The position numbers and the translations under genes are program-made. Of a stretch of DNA of 64,000 nucleotides, positions 10,141 through 22,304 are shown piece by piece. Under the pieces are notes generated by a model. It saw nothing but the letters and a program-made list of their open reading frames with translations. It searched no databases and was not told where the DNA came from. Each line of letters opens with the position of its first letter. Position 1 is the stretch's first letter. Origin of the DNA: Tigriopus japonicus (taxonomy: Eukaryota; Arthropoda; Copepoda; Harpacticoida; Harpacticidae); NCBI GenBank assembly GCA_010645155.1, contig CM021319.1, positions 7,104,416 through 7,168,415 on the forward strand, read 5' to 3'.

Positions 10141-11640
10141 AGCTTGCTTAAGCTTGCTTCTACTTGATGATTTTCATTGATAAGGTGTCTCTAAGAAAAA
10201 TATATTTTACTTAAAAATACCTTCCTAGGCCAGTTTTCAAGTGGTACACCTTGTAGATGACCTTGTTCATGATGGCAGTGAAGTTAGCCCAAACCTCCAC
10301 CCACTAAAATTACCACTCATCCCTGTTTTTAGAGGTCAATGATTGACGACAAAACGTTAATTCTTTTAGACTTAGATGTGATGATCTTCAGCTGTACGTC
10401 TTTTTTGCATAAAATATCTGACAAAATAGGTTTGCGAATGGATGCATTTTCGATTACGATATCCTCTTCACAGAAGTTGTGTAGAAAATGTGGAGGATGT
10501 TCATGGAATCTTTGAAACATTGTTAAGTACCTGAACACTTTCCAAACTTTCAAAAAAGTAGTCAATGGTTCGTGCGTCCTCAACATCAGACGTTTTGTTT
10601 CATGACATATTCGCTTCTGTTTTCGAAGAAGTTGGGCGCTCAGAGCTTTTAAGAAACAGAGATGGCAAATTTTGACTTTGGATGAATTTGTCATTTGTTG
10701 CCATTTGACAGATTCTTGTTCCTTGTTTCTCCTACTCAATCTCTTGAATCCTGGACCAGGGCAAATTTCCCTCCGCATTAAATTTAGCTCATGTTGCATT
10801 TTTAAAGCAGAGATGTTTTGTTTGCAATTATAGGCACATTTCCCTGGCCTGCAGTTTGCAATTTTTTTTTGAGAAGATCATGAAATCTAAGCTTGTAGAT
10901 TGTTTGAAAGTCTATGATATTATTTCCCCAGGACACCACGTTTTAGTAATCATCCAATTGACTAACAATTTAGGACAGTTCATTGACATTTGGTCAATGA
11001 GTCATTGAGTCATCTGCCAGTTGATGTAGTTTATCTTGAATTTACCATGACCTTTGATAATGTGCATAATTCATGGTCTTGCTTCATCAACTCAAACAGT
11101 GGGAAGCAGGGTAAGGTCCAGAGTGGGATTGAAAGCTTCATTAGTGAAAGGATGCAAATCCTGAGGCTGAAGGATCATTGAGTGGCATGAACAATTTTAA
11201 AAAACACTATTGCTTCACCTACTGTAGATGGCTCTTACATGACTTAGCATGCCCCCAGCACATCCTACCTGGGTACGTTCTCTTGTTCTCAAAATGAACA
11301 ACTCACCATCAGAGCAACAAGCCTTCTTAAGGAAGCAAAGTTAAGCTTCAATCAAAGAGAAAGTGACAATCAGTGCCATCTTGAGGTAGAAACGGTTGTG
11401 GGTGCTTCCATTTAGTCTTTGACCTTAATTTGTGATTACTCAGCATGGCTTTTTGATTTTTGAACACAATAATATCGTAGCTGAGCTCTAAAAGACTTGA
11501 AATATGAAGAGAAATCCACTTTCGGATGGAAGCTACAATTTTGGCAACAAGTGTAAATTGAGGATAGATCTGGAATCAAGAGAATTTGGCCCTGTTTTGG
11601 CTCTATCTAGTGGCAATTTTTGTAACCTTCATTTAAAATT
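10141..11640. other. Unassigned; upstream part of the P-type element likely
   Basis: A 156-codon frame on the minus strand (10329-10799) is rich in Lys and Arg and has CHLCFLKALSAQLLRKQKRI. It could be a decayed upstream coding part of the same P-type transposon, but I do not recognise it. A mariner-type end, AGTGGTACACCTTGTA, is seen at about 10239-10254 and resembles the TIR at 15.3 kb; no partner end was found. Nothing else recognised. Confidence 0.35.
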
Positions 11641-11763
11641 CTTCGTTTCACAAAGTTCCATTTTAGGTCTGCTCTTTTCCATCATTTTCGTTGCCCCTCT
11701 TAATAAGCTTGGTACAAACGCCAGTATTTCATCTTATGTTGAAGATCCAAAATTAGTTTGAGA
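11640..11763 (+). pseudogene. LINE reverse-transcriptase fragment
   Basis: The open frame contains SQSSILGLLFSIIFVAPLNK and then SSYVEDPKLV. This corresponds to the reverse-transcriptase block QGSxLGPLLFxIxxNDL followed by the catalytic YxDDTKLV of non-LTR retrotransposons. Here the catalytic pair reads ED, so the copy is dead. No other RT blocks were found around it. Confidence 0.65.
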
Positions 11764-12259
11764 AGGAATGGTTAGGACTCAAAAAGTTCAGTTGATTAGT
11801 TGGAGTAGGTCTTCCCTCTTTTGCATGAAGTTCTGCCATTTTCTGCAAGTATTTTTGCCTGGTGGCAGAAGCACGACATTCATTCATTTGCCATCACTGA
11901 ATGCAGTCAAGAACTGGAGATCATCGTTTTAGATCCCAAAATGCTCAACATTTCACCAACCAATTTTGAGATCGGTTGTTTGATGACTTACATATATCTC
12001 TACCCTAGTCAATTCTGTTCTCATTTTGACAATAGGTTCAACTCAAGTCTGATTCATCACTTTTTAACTGAACCACTCGCACTTTTTCCAACCTACCACA
12101 GGCGGAAAAAACTGGGAGCGAGGCCCCAGCGCAACATTTAAAAAAGCGGCTACAAACCTGGATTACACTGTTCCATTCTGAAAGACTCCGGAGTCACGAG
12201 TCATTTTTTCTTGAATGGTTCAAACTAGAGCCCTCTAGTTCAAACTAGGGATCCTTTAT

Positions 12260-13507
12260 CAGAGACAGGAACTCGTAGGCTAACACACGGTGCCGATAAT
12301 TCATGCTGGTGATTGGTCAATAGCGTTCAGTTGAACATTCAGCTTATTCTGATGAAGTTCAATAACAAACCAGAGTACTTCTTCTTTGTTGATTTTGTAG
12401 TGATCTGACTTGGTGCTAGGGTTGCCAATTTACCCATGCGAAATCATATTCCCCTCTATCTACCAGTCTTCATAAACCCGTTTTTTCTTTAAGGATCACC
12501 AAAAGGCAAGGCATCCCTGACTTTAGTGACTTCTGAGCAGGCTTGCAAATCAAACTCATATTCGTGTTTGCTCCATTGACTTCTATTAAAACTAGACTGA
12601 GTGTAAGCCTAAAAATGTGTCTCCAGTCGCCAACTGTTGAGCAGACACAAGTGCGGGAACATTTGAAATGTGTGACCAGGCAAATGTCAACCATGCAAGT
12701 GATGAGTCAAATGTGGAATTCAGTAATATTTTTGGGTCATTTTTTGTTATTGCTAGTGGTCACTTTCTTGAAAGAACCGAAGACGTCACTAGGTGACCAT
12801 GCCATGGATTTGAATACTACAACTAGGAACTTTTTTGCCAATACATTGAATAAGTCATTGGTGGGAAGAACATACATTGAAGCTTTTGCATTATGTAGCG
12901 TTAATTCAATGCATTTATGGACAAAAACTGACTTGTAGCTTCAAGAACGAGTTTTGAAAAGTTAGTCTTGACTCGCATGTTTGGTCACACTAACTGTCCG
13001 CTCAACAGTTGTGAGGGAGACATTTTCCTCATGAAATCTACGCATTCTGCCCCGCTTGCCAAATCAGCCAGACTAAAGCTTGCACGCTATCTAGTAATTA
13101 TAATTGATCTAAGGTTTGCTCATATACAAGAGCAAAGCACCCCTTCTCCAAGCCGTAACCCTACCTTGCAACCTCCCGTAAAAAAACTTGCGCAAGCCCA
13201 GATTCCACATAACTAAGATTTTGTTGTCAATCACCCAATCTTGTGACATATATTGACCCTTGTTTAAACTCCACACTATTTGAAATTCACTTTTTTCATA
13301 TCAGTTAAACACTTTAGACACATTTGCAACAGGCTTGAGGATTTTTATTAACCAGACCGCACATTCAAATAGGCTAACTAGTTTAGACGTGTTTCTGATA
13401 AGGGAAGGTTTCCTTTAATCATGAACTTTGGCTTCCCGCATGTTGGATGACATCACCGACTGTCCGTGTCGGTCGGGTATTCATAGATTTCATTGGCCAG
13501 CCTCTAG
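12260..13507 (+). mobile_element. Element AB, copy A (about 700 bp, interrupted)
   Basis: Matches copy B (48235-48930, opposite orientation) along its entire length, once a 540-bp insertion (12574-13113) is removed: about 700 against 696 bp. The ends, CAGAGACAGGAACTCGTAGG at 12260 and the complement of TAGAGGCTGGCCAATG at 13507, are imperfect inverted repeats related to CAGAGATTGGCATTC in copy B. Non-coding; a MITE-like element. No target duplication was recognised around this copy. Confidence 0.75.
12574..13113. mobile_element. 540-bp insertion with perfect 8-bp target duplication
   Basis: Flanked by GTTTGCTC at 12566-12573 and 13114-13121. Copy B of the host element has this site once and uninterrupted, so the insertion is real. 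Subterminal inverted similarity is visible: CAACTGTTGAGCAGACAC at about 12630 against CTGTCCGCTCAACAGTTG at about 12995. An 8-bp duplication suggests hAT or P superfamily. A 131-codon open frame that starts upstream of the insertion and runs into it (12543-12938) resembles nothing I know. Confidence 0.8.
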
Positions 13508-13713
13508 TAAGGGTCGCTGGTTCAAACAAGTGACGCTTGTTTCTGGACGGTTTGAGTCATTCGTTCGATGTGAGCTTGGATTTCAGTGATATTCTATGCC
13601 AATTTAAATTCAACATGTAACTAAATGGTCTCTAACTATGGATTAAATAGACTATCAAAAATGTCATTAGTGAAAGGTTTTTAGGTTTATAACTTTTGCC
13701 AAGAACCTAAACA

Positions 13714-15334
13714 TATACAGGGTATACCTTCTAAATTAAGACCGAAAGTTTCTTGCCTTTAGTGCGCTGGCATATTTTTAGTTTCACACTTTTTGTTTAA
13801 ACAAAATATTTTTTCCATTCTTTTGGCAAGATATCTTGTTTTCAACAATTTTTTGTATGACATTTTTAAATGGGCGAAAATGGCCTCTGAACTTCGTGCT
13901 CCTCCAACAAGATCCGGCTCCTCGACATACCACACTGGTTGGACAAAGTTATTGTGAAGATGTTTTTTTCTCATTTCTGAGGCAAGGATGAATGTCCTCG
14001 TTCATCTCCAGACCTCAATCGGATGGAAATTTCCATTTGGTCAATGCTGTAGAGGCTTTGAGTCAAACAGATTGTGGTGCGTGCCTGTGCTGATGCTGCA
14101 TTTAGTAGATTGAAGGCCGTGGTGAAGACCAAAGGTGGCCATTTTGAAAATTGAACATTTTTTAGTCAACGTAAGGCATCTGGGATTGTAATAATGTGAC
14201 ATTTTTGATTGATTGGATATTAAGTGAGTAATAATTAAGGATGTCATTCTATTGCACAAAAAAATGGCCTAAATTGCGTAAAAAATTGCACAAAAAACGG
14301 CAAAAATTGCACTGAAAATTGCACAAAGCCTCCATTCTGGGAAAGACCTTTTTGAATGGTCTTAAATGGGGCTTGCAAAGTTTATTTGGTGTTACATGTT
14401 AACAATGAGGTGTTCCATTGAATTCTGGGAAACCATCTATGAACAAAGGTGGATGGGTGCTTGCTTGTTTGTAAACAAAAGGATTTTTTGTTGTTTAGCT
14501 TTTCTAAGAATCTCTCGTTACACAAGCCTTTGAACGTTTCACACGAGTTTGAGGAAAGTACGTGTACAATAGATGGGATTAGGAGTAAATTATGGCTTTT
14601 GACTCGAATTATTCAGGGCTCAAAAATTTGATATTGATGCCAAATACGAATGCATAAGTATCAACTACTGAAAGAGTTCAATCTGATTTTCAATTTGTTC
14701 AATCATTTTTGCGCGATAATTCGTTGTGACTGCCAATTCACGTAAAACTGTACATTTGTCACTTCTGCGAAAAGTCCGTTCGTTTATAGAGAATATCCAA
14801 AAAGTGAGCCTGTTATTGAAGACTTCGGGCCTGGGGTGCCATCAAGATCAATGGCATTGGTGGCAGTTCTAAAAGATTGAACAGATTGAAATCATATTAA
14901 ATCCATCACTAATATGAACTTGAGGCAAACTTTAATGACTCAGTGAAAAGTTTTAACTTCAAGATAACTCGGAATGCACTTTCCAATGTGCTGCCATCAA
15001 ACTGCGGTCAGATATATTTATCATGATTCAATGTAAGGACTGCAAAAGCCCATAAAGTTGTCGTCTGCTTCCCTATACGACTAAAAATTTCGCACTATTT
15101 TAGCCACTTAGAATAATTGTTGTACTCAAAACCAGTTTTTGCACAAATGGAACAAGTTTCTGGCGGGAATCTCGGGAAAATGCATGAAAAATGCTAAACA
15201 TTGCACAAAACCTGAAAAATTGCAAAAAATGGAAATAAACGGGAAAATTGCAAAAAGTTGCATTTACTAGAGAATGACATCCCTAGTAATGATACAAAAC
15301 CCGAGTCTCAGTTTAAGTGGTACACCCTGTATAT
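13714..15334 (+). mobile_element. Decayed mariner element carrying a hAT-type insertion
   Basis: The left end TATACAGGGTATACCTTCT and the right end, whose complement is TATACAGGGTGTACCACTT, are inverted repeats ending in TA. Between them, on the + strand, transposase remnants are visible: LQQDPAPRHTTLVGQSYCED at about 13887-13955, SPDLNRMEISIWSML at about 14006-14050, and AAFSRLKAVVKTKGGHFEN ending at about 14155. The coding part is mostly deleted. Without its insertion the element would be about 560 bp. Confidence 0.8.
14236..15285. mobile_element. hAT-type non-autonomous element nested in the mariner
   Basis: The termini TAAGGATGTCATTCT and AGAATGACATCCCTA are inverted repeats, flanked by GTAATAAT (14228-14235) and GTAATGAT (15286-15293), an 8-bp duplication with one mismatch. 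Near both ends the sequence repeats variants of AAAATTGCAC. No transposase seen. Confidence 0.85.
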
Positions 15335-15497
15335 TACAAGAAAAGCAAAGTTGTTTCCCATTGAATTTTGGGTCCAAAACATGCCAAGATGTCTTTGGGT
15401 GTTTAGATCCAAACCTAAAAAGCCATTTGAAGCTCTGTGACGAGGAATTGCCATGACTCGTTTCATGCCCTAAACCACATTATATTTTTGTACTAAC

Positions 15498-15760
15498 CAG
15501 GGGTCGGCAAACAATGGATTGCGGCCCACATGTGGGGCCCATGGGTGACCGTTGTTGGACCCAGGAGCTATGTGAAAAGTCCAAAATAGTGGGTCAAAGA
15601 GACATCCATAGTTCTGTAGTACTGAAATCTTTGGCCCAGAGCTCTTTATAGTTGATATGTGGCCCTTGATTCCTCCTGAGATCTGTTTGGCTCAGAAGTT
15701 GGCTTTCTCTTAAATGTAACTTCGATTTGTTTGCAAAAATTAGCAACAAAAAATAGCTTT
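15498..15760 (+). mobile_element. hAT-like terminus, partner end not found
   Basis: Begins CAGGGGTCGGCAAAC followed by GCGGCCCAC, a start typical of hAT (Charlie-like) elements. No matching inverted end was found before the next element at 15930; the right limit given is a guess. Confidence 0.45.
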
Positions 15761-15929
15761 TTATCTGTAAGAAAAAAGTCAAAAGAAAGAAAGTTGACAT
15801 AGGCTTTCTTCACGCGTGGGTTTGTTGAGGTAAATTAGTACTAGTTAGGAACAATATCGGATATCACTTTAAAGGATAAATGGTTTGCACGGTAAACACC
15901 GCTATTGATTTTCTTGTGTGGTTCATAAC

Positions 15930-16379
15930 TAGGGCTCGGACAAAGCTGCTAAATGCAACTTGCACCAAAAATAGCAACATTTGGCCAAATTTAGTCAAAT
16001 TTAGAAAAGCTTTTCGATATTTTAGCAATAAGTAGCAACTTAAGGCATTTTTTTGATCTCGATCACTTAAATTCAACGGGAAATTGTTCGAATTTCATAG
16101 TTTTCACGCAATTTCAGGGAATATTGTCGTAGAATTAATGCCTTTTTAGATTCTAGAAAAGATTGTGAAAAGCAAACATGTGTTCTTATGGAAGCTAAAG
16201 GATAAAGAAAAGATAAACCTAAGCTTTGAAACTTTCGCCCAGAAACGAGCCATGCTATGCTTTTGGCCCAATTTGACATTTTTAAGTAAAAAAGTGACAT
16301 TCATAGGCCAGAAAAATAGGCCAGAAAAGTGTTAAAACTGCAACTTTAGCCCAAAAACAGCAACTTTATCCGAGCCCTT
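15930..16379. mobile_element. hAT-type MITE, 450 bp
   Basis: The ends TAGGGCTCGGACAAAG and CTTTATCCGAGCCCTT are inverted repeats. They are flanked by TTCATAAC (15922-15929) and TTCCTAAC (16380-16387), an 8-bp duplication with one mismatch. No coding capacity. Confidence 0.85.
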
Positions 16380-16387
16380 TTCCTAAC

Positions 16388-18075
16388 ATTAACATTGCTG
16401 TGCAAAAAAACTAATTTCTTAGGGTTTAATGTGTAATTTTAGAACCAGATGTTATTACTTAAGCACTACCGTTTTGGAGAAAATTTGATGAACACAAAGG
16501 AGTGAAAAAATGCAACCCAACAATTTTGGCAATACTGGGTGCTGTCTATTTTTGCTCAACACTTTCCATTCTGCTGGACACGTTTTTCTAATAAAAAAAT
16601 CATTGACTGGGAAAACAATTTTAGGAACCAGAAAGACAAAGAGAAAGCTTAAAAATCAAAATTGGATACTTGGACAAATGTTTTATTATAACTATAATCA
16701 TAAGAAAAGATGGATAAAATGTCAAAAAAAATAATATACACCCACTTTTCTTGATATCCATCAAAATTTATTGACGTCAAGAAGATGACGGCATCTCTCA
16801 TTCCGAAACACTTAGGATTTTTTTTGTTTTTTTCAACATATTAACAAGATTGGACAATGTCTATCATAATATTGTAAAATGAATGAAACGGGCAAAAAAT
16901 GGAAATTCGGGTTGCAAGTGGCTTTTTGCAACTATATCTTCACCTGTCTCATCACACACGTATCCACCTTAACATTTTTTATTCATTGTTCCCTTTAGTG
17001 AACATGTCTCGCGTTTACCCAACATTTACGGACACTGTTCAAACAGCTCTCCTGAACTAGTCGAAAAAAGTTGCATTTCATTATCCAACATTGAAAGGTA
17101 CGCGTACTTGTATTAAAGTAAAAGGATAAACGGGGATAGTTCCATAACTCAAGTTGTGTCGACACTATAATAAGAAATGGAATTGCATCGTATCACATTT
17201 TTGTCACACTTCCTGTTGATCATGCACCTTCACAACGTAGCTACTTCATTATTTTGCCATTTGTTTCGAATTTCCAATTTCTGGACTTGAAAGACATTGG
17301 AGTCATCAGGTATTTCGATTATTTTTCTTAGAGAAGACCAAACATATTCTTGACGTGTAGGCGAAAGGGATTGAACGGTTGTGAACACCTACAGTAAAAA
17401 GACACCTGAAAAGACCCAAAGGCCAATTTTTCAGGTTCTCCGTTTTTAATCGTCCTTTTACAGTGCTCTTATATTGGATATTAGAGTATGATTATAGACA
17501 TAGCCTTTAGTTATGAAATAGAGGAGTTGCCTCTTCTATTACCTACTCTGAAGCTAAGCTTTGCAATTTCAGAGTCATGCATTTGTCTCATTGTTTCTTA
17601 CTGAACTTTTTTGCTCGAAAACATTTTGAAAACAATACTCTACAACAAAAAAGGTTTTTGAATGCAATTTTATAATTTTTCAATACTACAATATTTTTTT
17701 TCAAAAATATGAAGAGATTCGTAACTCTTTGCTTGGAAGAGTTGGTAGTTCCTAAGAAAGCTTATATCGCTTCAGTCTCAATACCGTATTAGTGTATGTC
17801 TCGGGATTATCTAGCGTCTCTGGCAGAAATCAGTTGGGAGGTTACAGTATTAATAGTATCTCCTCCGAAAGGAAGTTGTTTATTTAAGCGTTAATTTTTG
17901 AAATGATAATATTGCGATGTGCGATTAAAATTGTGATGATATTGCGAGATTGCGCTTATTGGATACCTTATTTTACGTAATTATTACATTTCATTTTTCC
18001 TCTGATTTGTTTGTCCGTGTAGGAGCCCTTTTATAGGTTTGGTAGGGACTGTTCAAGGTGGATATCCATTAAAGA
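16388..18075. other. No gene seen
   Basis: AT-rich, with stop codons in all frames and no recognisable exon or paired terminal repeat. Confidence 0.4.
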
Positions 18076-18079
18076 TGTC

Positions 18080-18166
18080 AAAGGGGAGGAGAGGGGGGAC
18101 CTGGAATCGAACCCATGAACGCGAACATAACTCAGTCGCACGTTAAACGTTACGACCCTCTCCCCT
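18080..18166 (-). other. tRNA-like relic (tRNA pseudogene or SINE head)
   Basis: On the minus strand the sequence starts GGGGAGAGGGTCGTAACG and contains GGTTCGATTCC, an excellent RNA polymerase III B box, then runs into a C-rich end. The T stem does not pair properly (ATGGG against CCAGG), and a canonical cloverleaf cannot be formed, so this is not called a working tRNA. Confidence 0.5.
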
Positions 18167-18169
18167 TTT

Positions 18170-19834
18170 TTGTGTAAATACTTAACAGTTTAAATTATAA
18201 CGTGTCAAGTGTTGGCAAGACACAAGATCAGTAAAAAACTCAAATGTAATTCACTTTATTGTTTTGTACCTGTATGCAAGTGACGGATATTGCAAGACAA
18301 AATTTGACCTTAGATAAGTCTGTTATTTGTTTTTCATGTGCTTTCTTTCGCGATTATTTGCTAAACATGTGTACGATGATGGCCGTTGTCTCTCGTATCC
18401 TTTTACCTCATCAGTAGAGACCAGATTTCAAATTGACAAATGACATTCAAAATTTCAATTGTTCAGTTTTCCTAGTTTTTTTTTAAAACTTTTCTCCCAG
18501 AAGATAATTCTCTGACAAAAATCACTAGATTTTCATTGATCTTTGAAAGTGATGACATGAGCATTGATGTTTGAAGTTATTTCAATGAGATTTCTAGTAC
18601 TAGACATTTATGAGCCGAATGCAATCCAATCCAATCCGGATTTGGACGAACAGATCTGAAGTTTTGATTTTAATTCCAAACCAAACTGATCCAATCCAAA
18701 AAGTCACCGAACCGATCCTGATCTGGAGCTGAAAAATCTTGGTCCAACCAATCCCTAGAAAACACACAAAAAACTGCAAGGAGCAATAAACCTTCTAGGA
18801 ACTAAAAACGCAAATAAATTTGATTTTGCTGATCATCTAAGGCCAAATGCATGTTGATACATTTTTTATGAAGACATCGTATGATTCTATATAAAAACTT
18901 GTGTTTGATATTATAAACGTAGACTCCTGCGTAAAGAATTGCGCTTAAAAACATTTGGCCATATCAGCAGTATTGCTCAAGTTTCTAAAACCTAAAATAT
19001 CACGTAAAAAATACTTTTTATGCAAAAATCAACCAAAAAAGAGGAAAATGAAAAAAAAAAAATATTTTTAAAAAGATAGATGTCAAATCTGGTCTCTACT
19101 CATCAGTACTCATCAGTTTTCATAACTGGCTCAAATGGAAACGAGATTGATTTTTGATGAAAAGTGCTCTCCACTCTTGCATAAGTAAGAGCTTATTAAT
19201 AATTCCTTATCTTCCACTATTAGAGATCTCAAAAAAACATTGGAGAGCGTATTGCCAAGTTTCTTGTTAGGTAAAAAATACAAAACCAAGTCAAAATTAT
19301 TGTTCATGTACTGATGTTCCCACATACCACAAGCTGCTAAATTGTTTTCGAAAAATTGTCATTTTACTACCAAGAACTCTGTACATCACATGAATGTTTT
19401 TAGATATTTTTTCTCGAGGACTGGAACAGTATTGCTTGGCCTCAACCTTAATTTGTCTTTTAGGTCAGTTGTTAAAGGCATTAGGAGGTACAGTTGAAGT
19501 ATACTCAGAAGAAAAATAATTGCTAGGAATGCATCCAGCTATTTCGTCATCCTTAAGCAATGACAAAACATGATTTTTTGCTAAAAATGCGATCGATGTT
19601 CTCAATTCAAAAGCATTTTTTCTTCTACCCGTTTAGTGATCAAAAGGTCTTTAATTGCCACTTTTAGTTAAATGTGAACCATTTCACTAGAGCACTCTTG
19701 CTCACTGGCATTTTTGCTTGAGACAACAATTGTTCTTACCAACATTATTTTTCAAGGCTCAAACATTATAGTCCAAGTTTGAGCTTCCTTTGATAACCCA
19801 ACAAATAAATTGTCTTATCATCATTCCGTTTACA
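18170..19834. other. No gene seen
   Basis: AT-rich intergenic sequence without recognisable exon. The last part is the presumed upstream region of the glucanase gene. Confidence 0.4.
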
Positions 19835-19840
19835 TATAAA
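19835..19840 (+). promoter_or_regulatory. TATA box of the GH16 gene
   Basis: TATAAA lies 56 bp upstream of the start codon at 19896. That spacing would put a transcription start about 30 bp upstream of the ATG and give a short leader. Confidence 0.5.
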
Positions 19841-19895
19841 CAATTCCTTCTCCCACAACGTTTAGTAACACTTGGACTGGAGATTGGGTCTCATC

Positions 19896-21931
19896 ATGGT
19901 CTCCAAAATTTACTTGTCCGTTGTTATCTGCCTCTCTTTGGCCTCCATTGGAGTTACCAATGGCGACAAGTCTTTGACCACCAGTAAGACCAATGGTGTC
20001 CGAAGAAGTCACATGTCTGGTGAGCTCATCTTCAGTGATGAGTTCGACCAACTCGACTTCGACAAATGGCAACATGAGCTGACCATGTCCGGGGGAGGAA
20101 ATTGGGAGTTCCAGGTAGATTTTCAATTACTTGGCCTCGCCAAAAGCATACAATTACTCACTTGTCTCTACCATGTTGATCTAGGTTTATTGGAACAATC
20201 GGTCCAATTCGTTTGTGAAGGACTCCATTCTTCATTTGAAGCCCACCTTGGTAGCTGACCGATTTGGCGAAGAATTCATTCGCACCGGAGTTTTGAGCCT
20301 TTGGGGAGGCACTCCCGCTGACTATTGCACCCAAAATGATTTCTATGGGTGTGAGCGCATTGGACAAGGCAATAACGTCATCAATCCCGTGGCAAGTGCC
20401 CGATTAAGGACTGTCAAATCATTTGCTTTCACTTATGGCACCGTTGAGGTAAGTTGAGATCCAATCACCACCAAATCAAGTCCATGTTCTATTTGAGATT
20501 TAGACAAAAATGCCACACAACATTTGTAGTGAAATGGAAAAAGCTCTTTCTTAAATAAGTTGCCCTGTCGCTCTTTTCCTGTTTTGGGAATAAGCTTTCA
20601 GGGAGCATTGTACATGCTCTGTCTCATACAAAGACGAGGAACAATGACGGAAATGAGAGGTTCCAAAAATCACCGCTAGGGCGTCTTTTATTCTGAATTT
20701 CTCAATTTCTGAGCTTTCACTAAGTCCTATGGACAGGTCCTTGATGACAAAAAATAAATTACTTTGCATTTATATATCACTATTTTAAACATGTTTCACG
20801 ATTTTCACGATTGCATTATGACGTTTTGTCAATTGATTGCATTTATTTTCGTGTTTATGTTAAACAATTTTGTGATCAAAAGCAAACAATGGGAAAAACC
20901 CTGTGTCCCCCTCTTTGTGGTGGGAGCAAGTAACCTGTTAAGGTCTGTTCGCATGTTAAGTGACCAATTTCAAATAGTGAATTGTAAATTAAAGTAAAAA
21001 TGGTCACAATCAAGTCTAGCCTTATAGTACATAAGCTGCCTTTTAAGTGCATAGACTCGAGATATTTGATTTAGCGCAATTAAGATCCCACCTAATGACT
21101 CTAACATTCAAATTCAAAATATCAAGGCAACATACTTATTCTTGTAGATTCGAGCTAAAACTCCCACAGGAGATTGGCTTTGGCCTGCAATGTGGCTTTT
21201 GCCCGAGAACCAAGAATACGGTCAATGGCCTTCCAGTGGCGAGATCGATCTCATGGAATCCCGAGGAAACCGAGACTTGACCTTGAATGGAGCTAACATT
21301 GGAGTCGAACAAGTGTCGCACACTCTCCACTACGGAATTGACTACCTCATGAACGGTTTTGAGAACGCCCATTTCGAGTCTCAACGAGCAGCACCCGACT
21401 CTTGGAACATGGACTTCCACGTGTACAAGGTAAATCCATTTCAAATCAGTTTTCATTCTGATTACCATTGTCTCTTGCCTTGGACATCTAGCTTGAATGG
21501 ACTCCGGATTTTATTGCGTGGTACATTGACGACGTCGAAACTGGACGCATCAACATTGGTGACGGTGGATTCTGGGATATTGGCCAATTTGAAGCCAAAT
21601 ATCCTGGGGTAGCCAATCCATGGGCGGGTGAGCACAAGAGTGCCCCATTCAATAAGGACTTCTATATCATCTTGAACAATGCCGTTGGAGGAACTGGAGG
21701 GTAAGACACTGTTCTGGTGGACCAAATACAGCAGAAGATCTTTTACTGACTCCACTCAATTGCAGTTACTGGCCGGATGCTGCAGTAAATGGGCCTTATC
21801 CTCGCCCTTGGGCCCCAGGATCTGACCATGCCGCCGGCGAATTTTGGGACGCCAAGGATAGTTGGTACCCAACTTGGGACGGCGAGAATGCCGCCCTCCA
21901 AGTGGATTATGTTCGAGTGTACGCTCTATAA
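19896..21931 (+). CDS. Secreted GH16 endo-beta-1,3-glucanase / LGBP-like protein, 379 aa, 5 exons
   Basis: Exons 19896-20114, 20185-20448, 21148-21429, 21492-21700 and 21766-21931, all with GT-AG borders and compatible phases. A signal peptide (MVSKIYLSVVICLSLASIG) is followed by FSDEFDQLDFDKWQ, GGGNWEFQVYWNNRSNS, LWPAMWLLPE and the GH16 active site WPSSGEIDLMES. Glu193 (nucleophile), Asp195 and Glu198 (acid/base) are present, so hydrolysis of beta-1,3-glucans is expected. Some arthropod relatives (GNBP, LGBP) lack these residues and act only in recognition; this one could digest laminarin-like food or sense fungal glucan, or both. The protein closes with WYPTWDGENAALQVDYVRVY, the usual last strand. 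The length is normal for the family. A poly(A) signal follows at 21948. The next gene begins 374 bp downstream on the same strand. Confidence 0.93.
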
Positions 21932-21947
21932 ACTGGAAACTGAGAGA

Positions 21948-21953
21948 AATAAA
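21948..21953 (+). terminator. Polyadenylation signal of the GH16 gene
   Basis: AATAAA 17 bp after the stop codon. Confidence 0.7.
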
Positions 21954-22304
21954 TTAAAATTTGAATTCCCAGTCATGTCTCTTTGTTGACCACTTCGTCT
22001 TAAGACATAAGTCGTCAAACATGCTCTTCAAACTGGAATAAGGAGAAACAACCAGAGCACTGAGGAACTTTTTAAGGCCTCATGATGATCACGTTTCGAT
22101 GCAATTTGAATTGGTGCCTACACTCCACCTTTAACTCTCTTCTCTGTACTTTGAGGGGCCTGTTCAGAATGTATTGAGTGCTGAATGATTTCAGCCTGAA
22201 GTTCATGGTGTTGGAGTCTTCAAGCCAGATTAACATCATCACCGAAAGAAAGAGACTCGTTAGTTTGACAACTTATCTTAACGTGGAGTTAATGTGAAGC
22301 AAAC

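Noticed and set aside
12543..12938. 131-codon frame
   Set aside because: It crosses the border of a transposon insertion (12574), so it cannot be an ancestral gene; no domain seen.
13759..13974. 71-codon minus-strand frame
   Set aside because: Antisense of the decayed mariner transposase, which is readable on the + strand.
18080..18166. Functional tRNA gene
   Set aside because: T stem and acceptor do not pair as required; kept only as a tRNA-like relic.
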